Shown: piece after piece, positions 1-7,296 of the stretch
How positions within the stretch are numbered: the stretch's first letter is position 1
Layout: each line of letters starts with the position of its first letter
Source: JANNSW01 sp031431235
Lineage (GTDB): Bacteria; Pseudomonadota; Alphaproteobacteria; Rhizobiales; Hyphomicrobiaceae
Length of the DNA: 15,108 nt
NCBI GenBank assembly: GCA_031431235.1
Contig: JANPDA010000379.1
Coordinates: forward strand, 1 to 15,108
Reading direction: 5' to 3'
Made by a program: the position numbers and the translations under genes
Notes under the pieces: generated by a model
The model's input: only the letters and a program-made list of their open reading frames with translations
Databases searched by the model: none
Told to the model about the DNA's origin: nothing

Positions 1-1
1 C

Positions 2-73
2 GATGTGATCCGCTTCGCGAGCGTCGGCCTCGAGCTCACTGTCGAGCAGCTCTACCGGCATGTCACGTTCTGA
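2..73 (+). CDS. C-terminal end of an unidentified gene (partial)
   Basis: An open frame enters from the left edge and stops at the TGA at 71-73, giving a 23-residue tail that begins DVIRFASVGLE and ends LYRHVTF. It lies on the same strand as the ABC transporter, and its stop is 168 bases before the binding-protein gene. The tail is too short to assign to a family. It could belong to a gene that works with the transporter, such as a peptidase or hydrolase, but that is only a guess from position. It could also be a chance open frame, because only 72 bases are visible. Confidence 0.4.
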   Translation, partial: DVIRFASVGLELTVEQLYRHVTF

Positions 74-241
74 GCCCGTCCCGCCGGCGAAGCTGGCCTG
101 CCATCGCAACCGCCTTCTTGCGCCAGCGGCGATGACTGTTAGAGTGCGAGCGGATACCGACAAGGAATCGCGAGGTGCGGCAACAACCGCACCCGTAGCG
201 ACGCTGGAAGAAATTTCAGGCTATCCCAACGGAGGAACGAC

Positions 242-1801
242 ATGACAGGCATGACCGTCGATCGCAGACAGCTCGTGCAGGGTGCCGCCATGGTGGCGGC
301 GTTGGCTGCCCTGGGCATCGAGCCCGAGAACGTGCTGGCGGCCGATACCGACCTGCTGAAGGTCCGGATGGAAGCCGACATCCAAGTGCTCGACCCCGGC
401 TACATGATCGGGGGCGCCGAGACCAGCATCGACTACGCCTGCCTGCCGAGGCTTGCCGTTCCGGTACAGCAGAGCGGCGTGGAATGGGGCTGGAAGCCTT
501 CGGACTACGTCGAGAAAATCACTCAGGACGATCCGACCCATATCTCTTTCACGCTGAAGCCGGGCCAGATGTGGAGCGGCAACATCGGCGAGTTGACGGC
601 CGAGGACGTGAAGTACTCGTTCGAGCGCATGTTGAAGTCGGATTGGGCCGCCCGTTTCCCCGTGCTCGATCATGTCGAGGTGAAGGATAAGTACAGCGGT
701 GTCGTCGTGCTGAAGAGCGCATTTGCCGCGACCTTCCTCATGGGCATCGCCTCGGAGTCTGGATCAATCGTTCCCAAATCCGTCGTCGAGGGACTGAAGG
801 ACAAGAAATTCTCCACCGATCTGCCCGGCCAGCTGGGTCCCTATACCATGACCGAATGGACGCCGAAGCAGAGGGTCGTGCTGAAGGCCAATCCCGACTG
901 GAAAGGCACTCCGGTCGTGTTCAAGGAAGTCCGCTTCATCAACGTGGAGGATACCAAGGCCGCCGAGCTCGCGTTCGAGGCGGGCGAGGTTGCGATCACC
1001 AACGTGCTTCCAGAGACGGCTGCGCGCTACAGGAAGCAGCTGCCTGCCAACGCCAAGCTCGATACGTTCGACGGGCCCTACTACACCTGGATCGGCATGA
1101 ATTCCCAGCATGAGAAGCTGAAGGACATCCGCGTCCGCAAAGCGATCCAGCGGGCGATCGACGTCGACTCGATCCTCGCGGCAGCCTACGGCGGCGTCGC
1201 CTCCAAGGGATTCGGTGTGGTGACCGAGGGCATTGCCGGCTACCGGACGAAAGCCAAATACGGCTTCAATCCGGACGAGGCGCGGGCACTCCTGAAGGAG
1301 GCCGGCGTCTCCAACCTGCAGCTCGAGTTCAAGACGCTGAATGAAGCCTATCGTGTGACGGCCGCACAGATCGTGCAGGCCAACCTCGCCGATGTGGGCA
1401 TCAAGCTCGACATCGTTCCGCTCGACTCCGGCCCGTTCTGGAATCTCGGCCTCGAGTCCAAGGGCGAGGAATGGAAGTCGTTGCAGTTGTGGTGGATGCG
1501 CTTCCGCATGTCGCCCGATCCCTCCGATGGCATGCAGTGGTTCCTCAAGAGCCAGGTGGGTGTGTGGAACTGGGAGCGCTGGACCGACACGGAGTTCGAG
1601 GACCTGTGGGCCAAGGGGTTGGCAGAGACGGACCCGGCCAAGCGCAGCGTGATCTACCTGCGGATGCAGGAGATCATGGAGGACACGGGCGCCTATGTCT
1701 GGGTGACCCACGACCCGATCAGCTACGTTTACACTCAGGCGATCGTGCCGGCATTCGATCCCGGCAGCGAGGTCCGGGTGGAGCGTTTCACCCAGGCCTA
1801 G
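242..1801 (+). CDS. ABC transporter substrate-binding protein, family 5 (peptide/nickel type)
   Basis: This 519-residue protein is the periplasmic receptor of a Dpp/Opp-type importer (SBP_bac_5 family). Residues 1-35 look like a Tat signal: a twin Arg in DRRQLVQG, then an Ala-rich hydrophobic stretch and a likely cleavage near ENVLAAD. The mature part shows typical family features: an N-terminal TDLLKVRMEADIQVLDP segment, LTAEDVKYSFERML (the usual 'T-A-E-D-V-x-(Y/F)-S' motif, about residues 118-131), and KDIRVRKAIQRAIDVDSI (about 293-310). Length is normal for the family. The start is supported by GGAGG at 231-235, six bases before the ATG. It is the first gene of the importer and is followed by a hairpin at 1810-1833. 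The substrate cannot be read from sequence. Oligopeptides, dipeptides, opines and glycosides are all handled by this family. Confidence 0.93.
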   Translation: MTGMTVDRRQLVQGAAMVAALAALGIEPENVLAADTDLLKVRMEADIQVLDPGYMIGGAETSIDYACLPRLAVPVQQSGVEWGWKPSDYVEKITQDDPTHISFTLKPGQMWSGNIGELTAEDVKYSFERMLKSDWAARFPVLDHVEVKDKYSGVVVLKSAFAATFLMGIASESGSIVPKSVVEGLKDKKFSTDLPGQLGPYTMTEWTPKQRVVLKANPDWKGTPVVFKEVRFINVEDTKAAELAFEAGEVAITNVLPETAARYRKQLPANAKLDTFDGPYYTWIGMNSQHEKLKDIRVRKAIQRAIDVDSILAAAYGGVASKGFGVVTEGIAGYRTKAKYGFNPDEARALLKEAGVSNLQLEFKTLNEAYRVTAAQIVQANLADVGIKLDIVPLDSGPFWNLGLESKGEEWKSLQLWWMRFRMSPDPSDGMQWFLKSQVGVWNWERWTDTEFEDLWAKGLAETDPAKRSVIYLRMQEIMEDTGAYVWVTHDPISYVYTQAIVPAFDPGSEVRVERFTQA

Positions 1802-1809
1802 TCTTCAAT

Positions 1810-1837
1810 GTGGGCCGGATCGCTCCGGCCCACTTTT
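1810..1837 (+). terminator. Intercistronic hairpin with T-run, likely attenuator/terminator after the binding-protein gene
   Basis: A perfect 10-base-pair stem is formed by GTGGGCCGGA (1810-1819) and TCCGGCCCAC (1824-1833), with a TCGC loop, followed directly by TTTT at 1834-1837. It lies 9 bases after the binding-protein stop and 28 bases before the first permease start. The shape is that of an intrinsic terminator with a short T-run, so it may terminate part of the transcripts or protect the upstream mRNA 3' end. Either would give more binding protein than membrane subunits, as is common in ABC import operons. Confidence 0.7.
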
Positions 1838-1864
1838 CACGCGTGAGCTCCAGCGGATGCCCGC

Positions 1865-2809
1865 ATGCTGATCTACGCCATCCAACGAATCGGCTTGGCG
1901 ATCCTGATCTGCTTGACCTCGATGGTCATGCTGTTCACCGCGTTGAAGCTGATTCCGGGCGATCCAGCCACGATCATGCTCGGCTCGCGCGCGAGTCCCG
2001 AGATGAAGGCGCGCATCACGGAGGAGTTGGGTCTCAACGACCCAATTCCGGTCCAGCTCGGTACATTCATCGGCCGCATTGTCCAGGGTGACCTCGGCAC
2101 TGATATGTGGAGCCGCCGGCCGGTCTCCTGGATCGTCATGGAGAACCTGCCCTACACCCTGATCCTGATCGCCGTTGGGCTCGGCTGGGCGGCATTGCTC
2201 GGCATTCCGCTCGGCTGCTATTCCGCGATCCGACGAAACACCTTCATCGACAAGTTCACCGGCGTGCTCTCGGTCGGCACCATCTCGATCCCTTCTTTCG
2301 TCGTCGCCATCTATCTCATTCTGTTGTTCGCGATCGAGCTTGGGTGGCTGCCGGTCATCGGCGCGGGCGAGAAGGGGGATTGGGGCGACCAGGCCCGTCA
2401 TCTCGTCATGCCGAGCATAGCGCTCGGGCTCGGCTGGGTCGGCTACCTGTCACGCATCGTCCGCGCCTCGATGCTCGAGGTGATGGGGGAGAACCATGTC
2501 CGCACAGCGCGCGCCTTCGGGCTGCCGGAGCTGAAGATCATCCGCAGCTATGCGCTGAGGATCGCGATCCTTCCGACCATCACGCTGCTGGCCGTCGCGA
2601 TCGGCGGGTTGCTGTCCAGCGCGGTGTTCGTCGAGGCCATTTTCGCGCGGCCCGGCATCGGCAAGCTGATCGTCGACGCCGCCAACATGCGCAATTTCCC
2701 GGTCGTGCAGGGCGGGGTGCTGACGACGGTGGCGCTGTTTGCACTTGCCATGCCGATCTCCGACTTCCTCATAGCCTGGCTCGACCCCCGTGTCCGTTCC
2801 ACTCTCTGA
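1865..2809 (+). CDS. ABC transporter permease, DppB/OppB type
   Basis: This 314-residue integral membrane protein is the first of two permeases of the importer. The N-terminal helix starts directly (LIYAIQRIGLAILICLTSMVMLFTAL in two pieces), followed by the conserved periplasmic segment around LIPGDPA and ELGLNDP, typical of DppB/OppB proteins. About five further hydrophobic segments follow. The cytoplasmic EAA loop, which docks on the ATPases, is visible as ENHVRTARAFGLPELKII. The C-terminus has the usual VFVEAIFARPGIGKL and LDPRVRSTL. The start has only a weak ribosome site (GCGGA about eight bases upstream). The gene ends 20 bases inside the next permease gene. Confidence 0.93.
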   Translation: MLIYAIQRIGLAILICLTSMVMLFTALKLIPGDPATIMLGSRASPEMKARITEELGLNDPIPVQLGTFIGRIVQGDLGTDMWSRRPVSWIVMENLPYTLILIAVGLGWAALLGIPLGCYSAIRRNTFIDKFTGVLSVGTISIPSFVVAIYLILLFAIELGWLPVIGAGEKGDWGDQARHLVMPSIALGLGWVGYLSRIVRASMLEVMGENHVRTARAFGLPELKIIRSYALRIAILPTITLLAVAIGGLLSSAVFVEAIFARPGIGKLIVDAANMRNFPVVQGGVLTTVALFALAMPISDFLIAWLDPRVRSTL

Positions 2810-3674
2810 TGCCGTCAAACCGATCGCGGCGGGTGGCCTCGCGCTGCTGTGGCGCCGCATCGCCGGCGATCCGCTGGGGCTGCTCGGCCTCACGCTCGTG
2901 CTGCTCGTCGTCCTCTGCGGGATTTTCGCGCCCTACATCGTGCCGTTCGATCCTTTCAAGATCAGCGTGCCGGCGAAGTTCCAACCACCTTCGCTCGAGC
3001 ATTGGATGGGAACCGACAATCTCGGGCGCGATATCTTCTCCCGCGTGATCGCCGGCAGCCGGATCGTGTTGTCGGTCGGCATCTCGACCATTGCGATGGC
3101 GCTCGTGATCGGGCTCTTCCTCGGGCTGGTTGCCGGCTATGGACCGCGCTGGCTCGACAACCTCTTGATGCTCGTGTTCGATTCCATCTACTCGTTCCCG
3201 ACGGTCATTCTCGGGCTCACGGTGGCGACGCTGCTGGGAGCGAGCGTTGCAACCCTGATGCTGGTCGTGGTCGTCGTCCAGACCCCTGCTTATGCGCGCC
3301 TCACCCGAACGGCGACGCTCTCGATCAAGACGTCCGAGTATGTGATGGCGATCCGTGCGCTCGGCGCCTCGCCGCTGCGCATCATTGCCGTCCACATCCT
3401 CCCCAACGTAATCGGCCCGCTGCTCATCATCGCCAGCATGGACATCCCATCGGTCGTGGCGTTGGAAGCCGGTCTCACCTTCCTGGGCCTCGGCATCCCG
3501 CCGCCCGCGCCGTCCTGGGGCCGCATCCTGCAGGAGGGTTATTCCACGATCCGCGAGGCGCCCTGGATCGTGGTCGCGGGTGGCATTCCGCTGATCATCA
3601 CGACGCTCGGGTTCACGTTCCTCGGCGAGTCATTGCGCGATCTGCTCGATCCACGTCTCCGGCGGGTGGTGTAG
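2790..3674 (+). CDS. ABC transporter permease, DppC/OppC type
   Basis: This 294-residue membrane protein is the partner permease. It starts with GTG at 2790, inside the end of the upstream gene in a different frame, so translational coupling is likely; no clear ribosome site precedes it. Family features are the N-terminal helix near residues 32-54, then the hallmark HWMGTDNLGRDIFSRVIAGS (about 71-90), an EAA loop SEYVMAIRALGASPLRII, and the C-terminal LEAGLTFLGLGIPPPAPSWG, all standard for DppC/OppC. The end LRDLLDPRLRRVV is also typical. Its stop lies two bases before the next start. Confidence 0.93.
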   Translation: MSVPLSDAVKPIAAGGLALLWRRIAGDPLGLLGLTLVLLVVLCGIFAPYIVPFDPFKISVPAKFQPPSLEHWMGTDNLGRDIFSRVIAGSRIVLSVGISTIAMALVIGLFLGLVAGYGPRWLDNLLMLVFDSIYSFPTVILGLTVATLLGASVATLMLVVVVVQTPAYARLTRTATLSIKTSEYVMAIRALGASPLRIIAVHILPNVIGPLLIIASMDIPSVVALEAGLTFLGLGIPPPAPSWGRILQEGYSTIREAPWIVVAGGIPLIITTLGFTFLGESLRDLLDPRLRRVV

Positions 3675-3676
3675 CG

Positions 3677-4690
3677 ATGGCTGTGACCGCGGCGGTGACA
3701 CGCAGGGAGCCGGCGAGCCATGTTCTCGCGATCCGCGACCTGAACGTGGCCTTTCGTACCGATGCAGGCCCTGTCCGGGTGCTGCGCGATGTCTCGGTCG
3801 ATATCCCTCGCGGCGCTATCGTCGGTATCGTTGGCGAGAGTGGGTCGGGCAAGTCGACGCTGGCGCTGACGATCCTCGGCCTGCTGCCGGGTAATGCGAT
3901 CGTCTCCTCGGGCAGCATCGGGTTCGGCGGACACGACCTGCTCGGCTTGTCCCTGGCCGAGTTGCAGGCACTGCGGGGAACTCGCATCTCCATGGTGTTC
4001 CAGGACCCCATGACCTCGCTCAATCCGGTGCGCTCGGTCGGTGCGCAGATGCTCGATATCCAGTATCGTGCCGAGCAATCGAATGCGCGGAAGCGGGCGA
4101 TCGCGGCGAATGCCCTGAAAATGGTCGGCATGCCCGACGCCGAGCGCCAGCTCGCCCGCTACCCCCACGAATTCTCCGGCGGCATGCGCCAGCGCATCGC
4201 CATCGCCATGAGCCTGTTGCAGAAGCCCGAGCTGCTGATCGCCGATGAGCCGACGACGGCGCTCGACGTGACGATGGAAGCCCAGATTCTGCATCTGCTG
4301 CGTGAGTTGCGCACCGAGATCAACGGCTCGATCCTTTTCATCTCGCACAACCTCGGTGCTGTCGCCGAGCTCTGCGACAGCGTCGTCGTGCTCTATGCCG
4401 GCGAGGTGATCGAGCAGGGTCCCGTAGGCGACATCTTTGCGCGGCCTCTGCACCCCTACACGAAGGCGTTGCTCGAGTGCGATCCGGCGCGGATCGCAGT
4501 AGCGACCCGCTCGCTGCCGACGATCAAGGGCGACGTGCCGAGCCTCATCGACGTACCGGGCGGATGCATTTTCGCATCGCGCTGCCCCGTTGCCCTGCCC
4601 CGCTGCGGCTCCGAGCATCCCGAGTCGATCCAGCGATCGCCCAGCCATAGCGCCCGCTGCCACCTGCTGAGCCCATCGGGAGGGCGCTGA
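3677..4690 (+). CDS. ABC transporter ATP-binding protein, DppD/OppD type
   Basis: This 337-residue cytoplasmic ATPase is one of two that power the importer. Walker A is GESGSGKST (53-61), the Q-loop Gln is 109, the signature is FSGGMRQR (166-173), Walker B is LLIADEP with D190/E191, and the switch His is 224. The C-terminal oligopeptide/dipeptide domain begins at about 235 and carries four cysteines (C297, C303, C310, C328). In characterised Dpp/Opp relatives the equivalent cysteines bind a 4Fe-4S cluster; whether they do here is inference. The open frame continues far upstream of 3677, but that part overlaps the permease gene and reads as nonsense. The ATG two bases after the permease stop is the proper start. 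Confidence 0.93.
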   Translation: MAVTAAVTRREPASHVLAIRDLNVAFRTDAGPVRVLRDVSVDIPRGAIVGIVGESGSGKSTLALTILGLLPGNAIVSSGSIGFGGHDLLGLSLAELQALRGTRISMVFQDPMTSLNPVRSVGAQMLDIQYRAEQSNARKRAIAANALKMVGMPDAERQLARYPHEFSGGMRQRIAIAMSLLQKPELLIADEPTTALDVTMEAQILHLLRELRTEINGSILFISHNLGAVAELCDSVVVLYAGEVIEQGPVGDIFARPLHPYTKALLECDPARIAVATRSLPTIKGDVPSLIDVPGGCIFASRCPVALPRCGSEHPESIQRSPSHSARCHLLSPSGGR

Positions 4691-4691
4691 G

Positions 4692-5732
4692 ATGGCCGAC
4701 CTCGCCGCGCCACGCCCGTCAATCGAGACCGGGGCCCCGGCGATCTCCCGACCCGCCCAACCGCTACTCGAGGTCGAGCACCTGAATGTCCGCTACCAAA
4801 TGGCGGGACGCATCAAGGCAGCACTCCTCGGCCTGAAGAGCCGTTTCATCGATGCCGTCCTCGACGTCTCGTTTGCCGTCCGTGCCGGTACGACGCTCGC
4901 GCTCGTCGGCGAGAGCGGATCTGGCAAGTCGACACTGGGACGGGCGATCGTCGGTCTGGTGCCGATCGCGGGGGGAGGTGTGCGCTTCGAGGGCATGGAC
5001 CCCTTCGAGCACGGGCCGGGGGGGAAACGCGACTACCACCGCAACGTCGCCATGATGTTCCAGGACCCGGTTTCGAGCCTCAGTCCGCGCCGGACCGTGC
5101 AGTCCCTGGTCGCGGAGCCGTACGTCGTGCACGGGCTGAAAGTGCGCGACCTCGAGGCCGAAGCGCGCCGGCTGCTCGCGCTGGTCGGGCTGCCGGAAGA
5201 GTTCCTCGGCCGCTACCCCCACCAGCTTTCGGGCGGCCAGGCCCGGCGCGTGGGTGTAGCGCGCGCGATCGCATTGTCGCCCAAGCTGATCATCGCCGAC
5301 GAGCCGACCGCCGGCCTCGACGTGTCTGTGCAGGGCGAGGTGCTGAACCTCATGAACGAGCTGCAGCAGCGGCTCGGACTCACCTATCTCATCATCACCC
5401 ACAATCTCGCGCTCGTCCGCCACATCAGCGACGAGATAGCGATCATGTATATGGGCCGTTTCGTCGAGCAGGGCCTGACCGAGGAGATCTTCGCGCGCGC
5501 GGCGCACCCTTATGCAGCCGGCCTCATCCGGTCGCAACCGATCCCCGATCCGTCGCGGCGGCGCACCGAAGCCCCGCTCGTCGGCGAGGTGCCGAGCCTG
5601 GCCCGGCGTCCTGCGGGCTGCGAATTTCACACCCGCTGCCAACACGTTCAGATTCGCTGCCGGAGCGAGGTGCCGGCGGAGCAGACCCTTGCCGGGGGCC
5701 GGCGCGTCAGGTGCCATTTCCCGCTGGCATGA
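4692..5732 (+). CDS. ABC transporter ATP-binding protein, DppF/OppF type
   Basis: This 346-residue ATPase pairs with the upstream one. Walker A is GESGSGKST (73-81), the Q-loop Gln is 124, the signature is LSGGQARR (179-186), Walker B has D203/E204, and the switch His is 237. As in many DppF/OppF proteins, an insert between the first strands (about residues 36-55) precedes Walker A. Its C-terminal domain also has four cysteines (C310, C316, C323, C341) with the same spacing as in the partner. The start is well supported: GGGAGGG at 4678-4684, seven bases before the ATG, one base after the upstream stop. It is the last gene of the importer unit. Confidence 0.93.
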   Translation: MADLAAPRPSIETGAPAISRPAQPLLEVEHLNVRYQMAGRIKAALLGLKSRFIDAVLDVSFAVRAGTTLALVGESGSGKSTLGRAIVGLVPIAGGGVRFEGMDPFEHGPGGKRDYHRNVAMMFQDPVSSLSPRRTVQSLVAEPYVVHGLKVRDLEAEARRLLALVGLPEEFLGRYPHQLSGGQARRVGVARAIALSPKLIIADEPTAGLDVSVQGEVLNLMNELQQRLGLTYLIITHNLALVRHISDEIAIMYMGRFVEQGLTEEIFARAAHPYAAGLIRSQPIPDPSRRRTEAPLVGEVPSLARRPAGCEFHTRCQHVQIRCRSEVPAEQTLAGGRRVRCHFPLA

Positions 5733-5787
5733 ATGCTAGCACCCACCATCTCCAGTGAGCGAGTCACGACACACATCCTCCCACGGC

Positions 5788-5890
5788 ATTCCCGCGCCGG
5801 CGGGAATCCAGACAAGCTGCTGATGTCGCGTGGAGAATTGGCTGGATGCCCGCCTTCCGTGCGGAGCACGGCTCAGCCGTGACGCGGGCA
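5788..5890. repeat. REP-like inverted palindrome pair in the convergent intergenic region
   Basis: The left unit is a perfect hairpin, ATTCCCGC-GCCG-GCGGGAAT (5788-5807), followed by CCAG. The right unit starts CTGGATGCCCGC (5842-5853), which matches the reverse complement of GCGGGAATCCAG (5800-5811) at 11 of 12 positions. It closes with GCGGGCA at 5884-5890, pairing with TGCCCGC at 5847-5853. Within the right unit two hairpins compete for the same bases: 5857-5871 (CCGTGC/GCACGG) and 5867-5881 (CACGGCT/AGCCGTG). This is the layout of a REP doublet between convergent genes. Copy number elsewhere in the genome cannot be seen. The structure may also stop transcription from either side. Confidence 0.6.
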
Positions 5891-5953
5891 GGACGGCTTT
5901 GGTATAGGAACTTGTGACTCCGGGTGCTGTAGCGACCGGGGCGACGCGCATTG

Positions 5954-6253
5954 TCAATCGCCTCGATCGAGCACCGCCGCCAGGTCCGGGGCATCGAGGA
6001 TGCGGTCGAGCCAGCGATCGAGGTCGGTCCCATTGGCCTTTGCAATGCGCAGCTCGACTTTCTTCGGCAGCGGGCCGAAGCGCCGCCGCAGCAGCCGCGC
6101 AAGGGTTTCGGCTTTGCCTTCCGCTTTGCCTTCTGCTTTGCCTTCCTCACGTATGTCGCCACCGTACTGCTTCAGCATGTAGCGCGTGAACGGAGCCGCA
6201 GGACCTGTCAGCCGCGGGTCGTCGAACGCATCGATCATTCGCTTCGCCACCAT
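5954..6253 (-). CDS. Candidate nested gene: separately translated Rpn C-terminal domain (RpnS-like)
   Basis: An in-frame ATG at 6253-6251, Met238 of the Rpn protein, is preceded by a consensus GGAGG at 6263-6259 with a five-base spacer. This is a far better initiation site than the start of the full-length protein. Translation from it would give a 99-residue protein starting MVAKRMIDAFDD, with the GKAE repeats at about residues 37-48, and sharing the stop of the large gene. In characterised Rpn loci the C-terminal domain (RpnS) is made from such an internal start and inhibits the toxic full-length RpnL. Here the function is inferred; the ribosome site and frame are seen directly. Confidence 0.5.
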   Translation of the reverse strand: MVAKRMIDAFDDPRLTGPAAPFTRYMLKQYGGDIREEGKAEGKAEGKAETLARLLRRRFGPLPKKVELRIAKANGTDLDRWLDRILDAPDLAAVLDRGD

Positions 6254-6964
6254 CAGAGCCTCCAATCCAATTTTGGCCTGAATATAGTTGAAGACGGTTT
6301 CGACATCCATCCCATCAAGGACGAGGATGTCGAGCAGCAGCGCGCCGACATGATCGGCGAAATCAGGCCGCTGGATGCGTTTCATGACGAGCAGCTCGGC
6401 GCGAAGCTGAGGATCGCTCGAGAGGAGTTCGTCCGCGATTGCGGCGAGGTCGACGAGCACATGCCGGAAACGCGGCGTGAACGGCGCAAGCGACGGCGGT
6501 GGATCCTCGAACTGCTCGGCGAACTCGGTCGAGTGGGGCCAGGGCTCCGGACCGTGATGCACGACGACTGCAACGACGAGCGGTGGCGCCTCGGCGCGAC
6601 GGCGGTCCTTGCGCCTGCGATCCCGCTGCCACCATTCCCAGATGCGGCTCATGTAGCGCAAGAGCTGCATGCGTACCAAGCGGTCGGGGGCGCTCTTGTG
6701 CTCGAACACAATATGGACGAGCGCTTCGCCGCCGTCTTGCAGCCGCACGGAGTAGAGCAGATCTGTGTGGTGCTCGTCGAGCCTGTCACCGACGAAGGTG
6801 CCGCGCTGCAGCAGCGGTGGGGCGGGCGCGAGCAATGCCGCCACTTCCGGGGGAAGGTGATCGCCGAGGAAACGGGCCGCCTTGGCAGGCTCGCCCATCA
6901 GCCGCTTGAAGTAAGCGTCATGGAGGGACCGTCGGGGACGCTTGGCTGTGGGAGACCGGCTCAT
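5954..6964 (-). CDS. Rpn-family recombination-promoting nuclease / YhgA-like putative transposase
   Basis: With the ATG at 6964 this is a 336-residue protein of the Rpn (transposase_31, PD-(D/E)XK) family. It opens with the family motif SLHDAYFKRLM (13-23). The catalytic core is D68 in HTDLLYSV, then E88 and K90 in VHIVFEHKS, and Q100 in RMQLLRYM. A more variable middle is followed by a C-terminal region with three tandem GKAE units (about 274-285) and a typical RRFGPLP tail. Known family members are toxic DNases that promote RecA-independent recombination and act in phage defence; none was shown to transpose. The frame is open up to an ATG at 7096, but that would overlap the upstream gene, and family similarity begins near 6964. 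An ATG at 6976 is also possible. No strong ribosome site precedes any of them. It follows the MoaD-like gene by 61 bases on the same strand. Confidence 0.85.
   Translation of the reverse strand: MSRSPTAKRPRRSLHDAYFKRLMGEPAKAARFLGDHLPPEVAALLAPAPPLLQRGTFVGDRLDEHHTDLLYSVRLQDGGEALVHIVFEHKSAPDRLVRMQLLRYMSRIWEWWQRDRRRKDRRRAEAPPLVVAVVVHHGPEPWPHSTEFAEQFEDPPPSLAPFTPRFRHVLVDLAAIADELLSSDPQLRAELLVMKRIQRPDFADHVGALLLDILVLDGMDVETVFNYIQAKIGLEALMVAKRMIDAFDDPRLTGPAAPFTRYMLKQYGGDIREEGKAEGKAEGKAETLARLLRRRFGPLPKKVELRIAKANGTDLDRWLDRILDAPDLAAVLDRGD
6110..6145 (-). repeat. Three tandem 12-base repeats coding Gly-Lys-Ala-Glu in the Rpn gene
   Basis: On the minus strand the unit GAAGGCAAAGCN occurs three times without a gap (6145-6134, 6133-6122, 6121-6110), differing only in the last base. 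It codes EGKA three times. Units of four residues of variable number in this part of Rpn proteins are reported to sit in a dimerisation helix. Because the unit is a multiple of three, gain or loss of copies would keep the frame. Confidence 0.85.
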
Positions 6965-7025
6965 CGGCGACAGCATCGGGGCGAGCCGGCGGGCCGTCGA
7001 CTGGGCGATCACCGGAGTGCCCGAG

Positions 7026-7277
7026 CTATCCGCCCTGCAACGGCGGCAGCAGGAACACCTCGCTATCGGGGCTGATCGGCAGCAGGAACGCGCCACGATA
7101 GACGCGGCCGTCGACGGCGACGGCGACGCCGCCGTCGAGCATGGGTTTCAGGCGCGGATATTTCTCGGCGAGACGAACGAGCATCTCGCGGATGCTCGTC
7201 GCTTCGACCTCGAACTCGGTCTCGCCGCCCGCGGCCGACCGCAGCGGGCCACCGAGCTTCACCTTGATCGCGCCCAT
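7026..7277 (-). CDS. MoaD/ThiS-like ubiquitin-fold sulfur-carrier protein
   Basis: This 83-residue protein has the features of the MoaD/ThiS beta-grasp family. It begins with a short strand, MGAIKVKLGGPLR. A helix with REMLVRLAEKYPRLKPML follows, then GVAVAVDGRVYRG, and an end DSEVFLLPPLQGG with the C-terminal Gly-Gly. In this family the terminal Gly is adenylated and converted to a thiocarboxylate that donates sulfur, for MoaD to the molybdopterin dithiolene. The ATG is preceded by GAGG with a seven-base gap. It lies 19 bases after the stop of the molybdopterin-binding subunit and is very likely cotranscribed with it. No MoaE partner is visible, so it may serve this hydroxylase specifically rather than general cofactor synthesis; that is inference. 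Confidence 0.8.
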   Translation of the reverse strand: MGAIKVKLGGPLRSAAGGETEFEVEATSIREMLVRLAEKYPRLKPMLDGGVAVAVDGRVYRGAFLLPISPDSEVFLLPPLQGG

Positions 7278-7296
7278 CCTCGATCCTCGCGAATGG

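Noticed and set aside
118..145. Sigma-70 promoter before the binding-protein gene (TTGCGC, 16 bases, TAGAGT)
   Set aside because: The -35 match is only three of six and GC-rich alphaproteobacterial promoters are poorly predicted by eye, so it was not listed.
2849..3676. Upstream extension of the DppD-type ATPase frame to 2849 (613 residues)
   Set aside because: It overlaps the whole DppC-type permease gene in another frame, has no domain, and the ATPase similarity begins just after the ATG at 3677.
5764..6162. Minus-strand 132-residue open frame rich in RRRGNA-type sequence
   Set aside because: It is the translation of the REP-like repeat joined to an out-of-frame part of the Rpn gene; such peptides are common artefacts of intergenic repeats.
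5954..6964. Insertion sequence transposase
   Set aside because: The Rpn family is often called a putative transposase, but no terminal inverted repeats or target duplication flank it, and characterised members are nucleases rather than transposases.
6965..7096. Longer start of the Rpn gene at 7096
   Set aside because: It would run about 70 bases into the MoaD-like gene, the extra residues are Cys/Arg-rich with no family similarity, and the conserved part begins soon after 6964.
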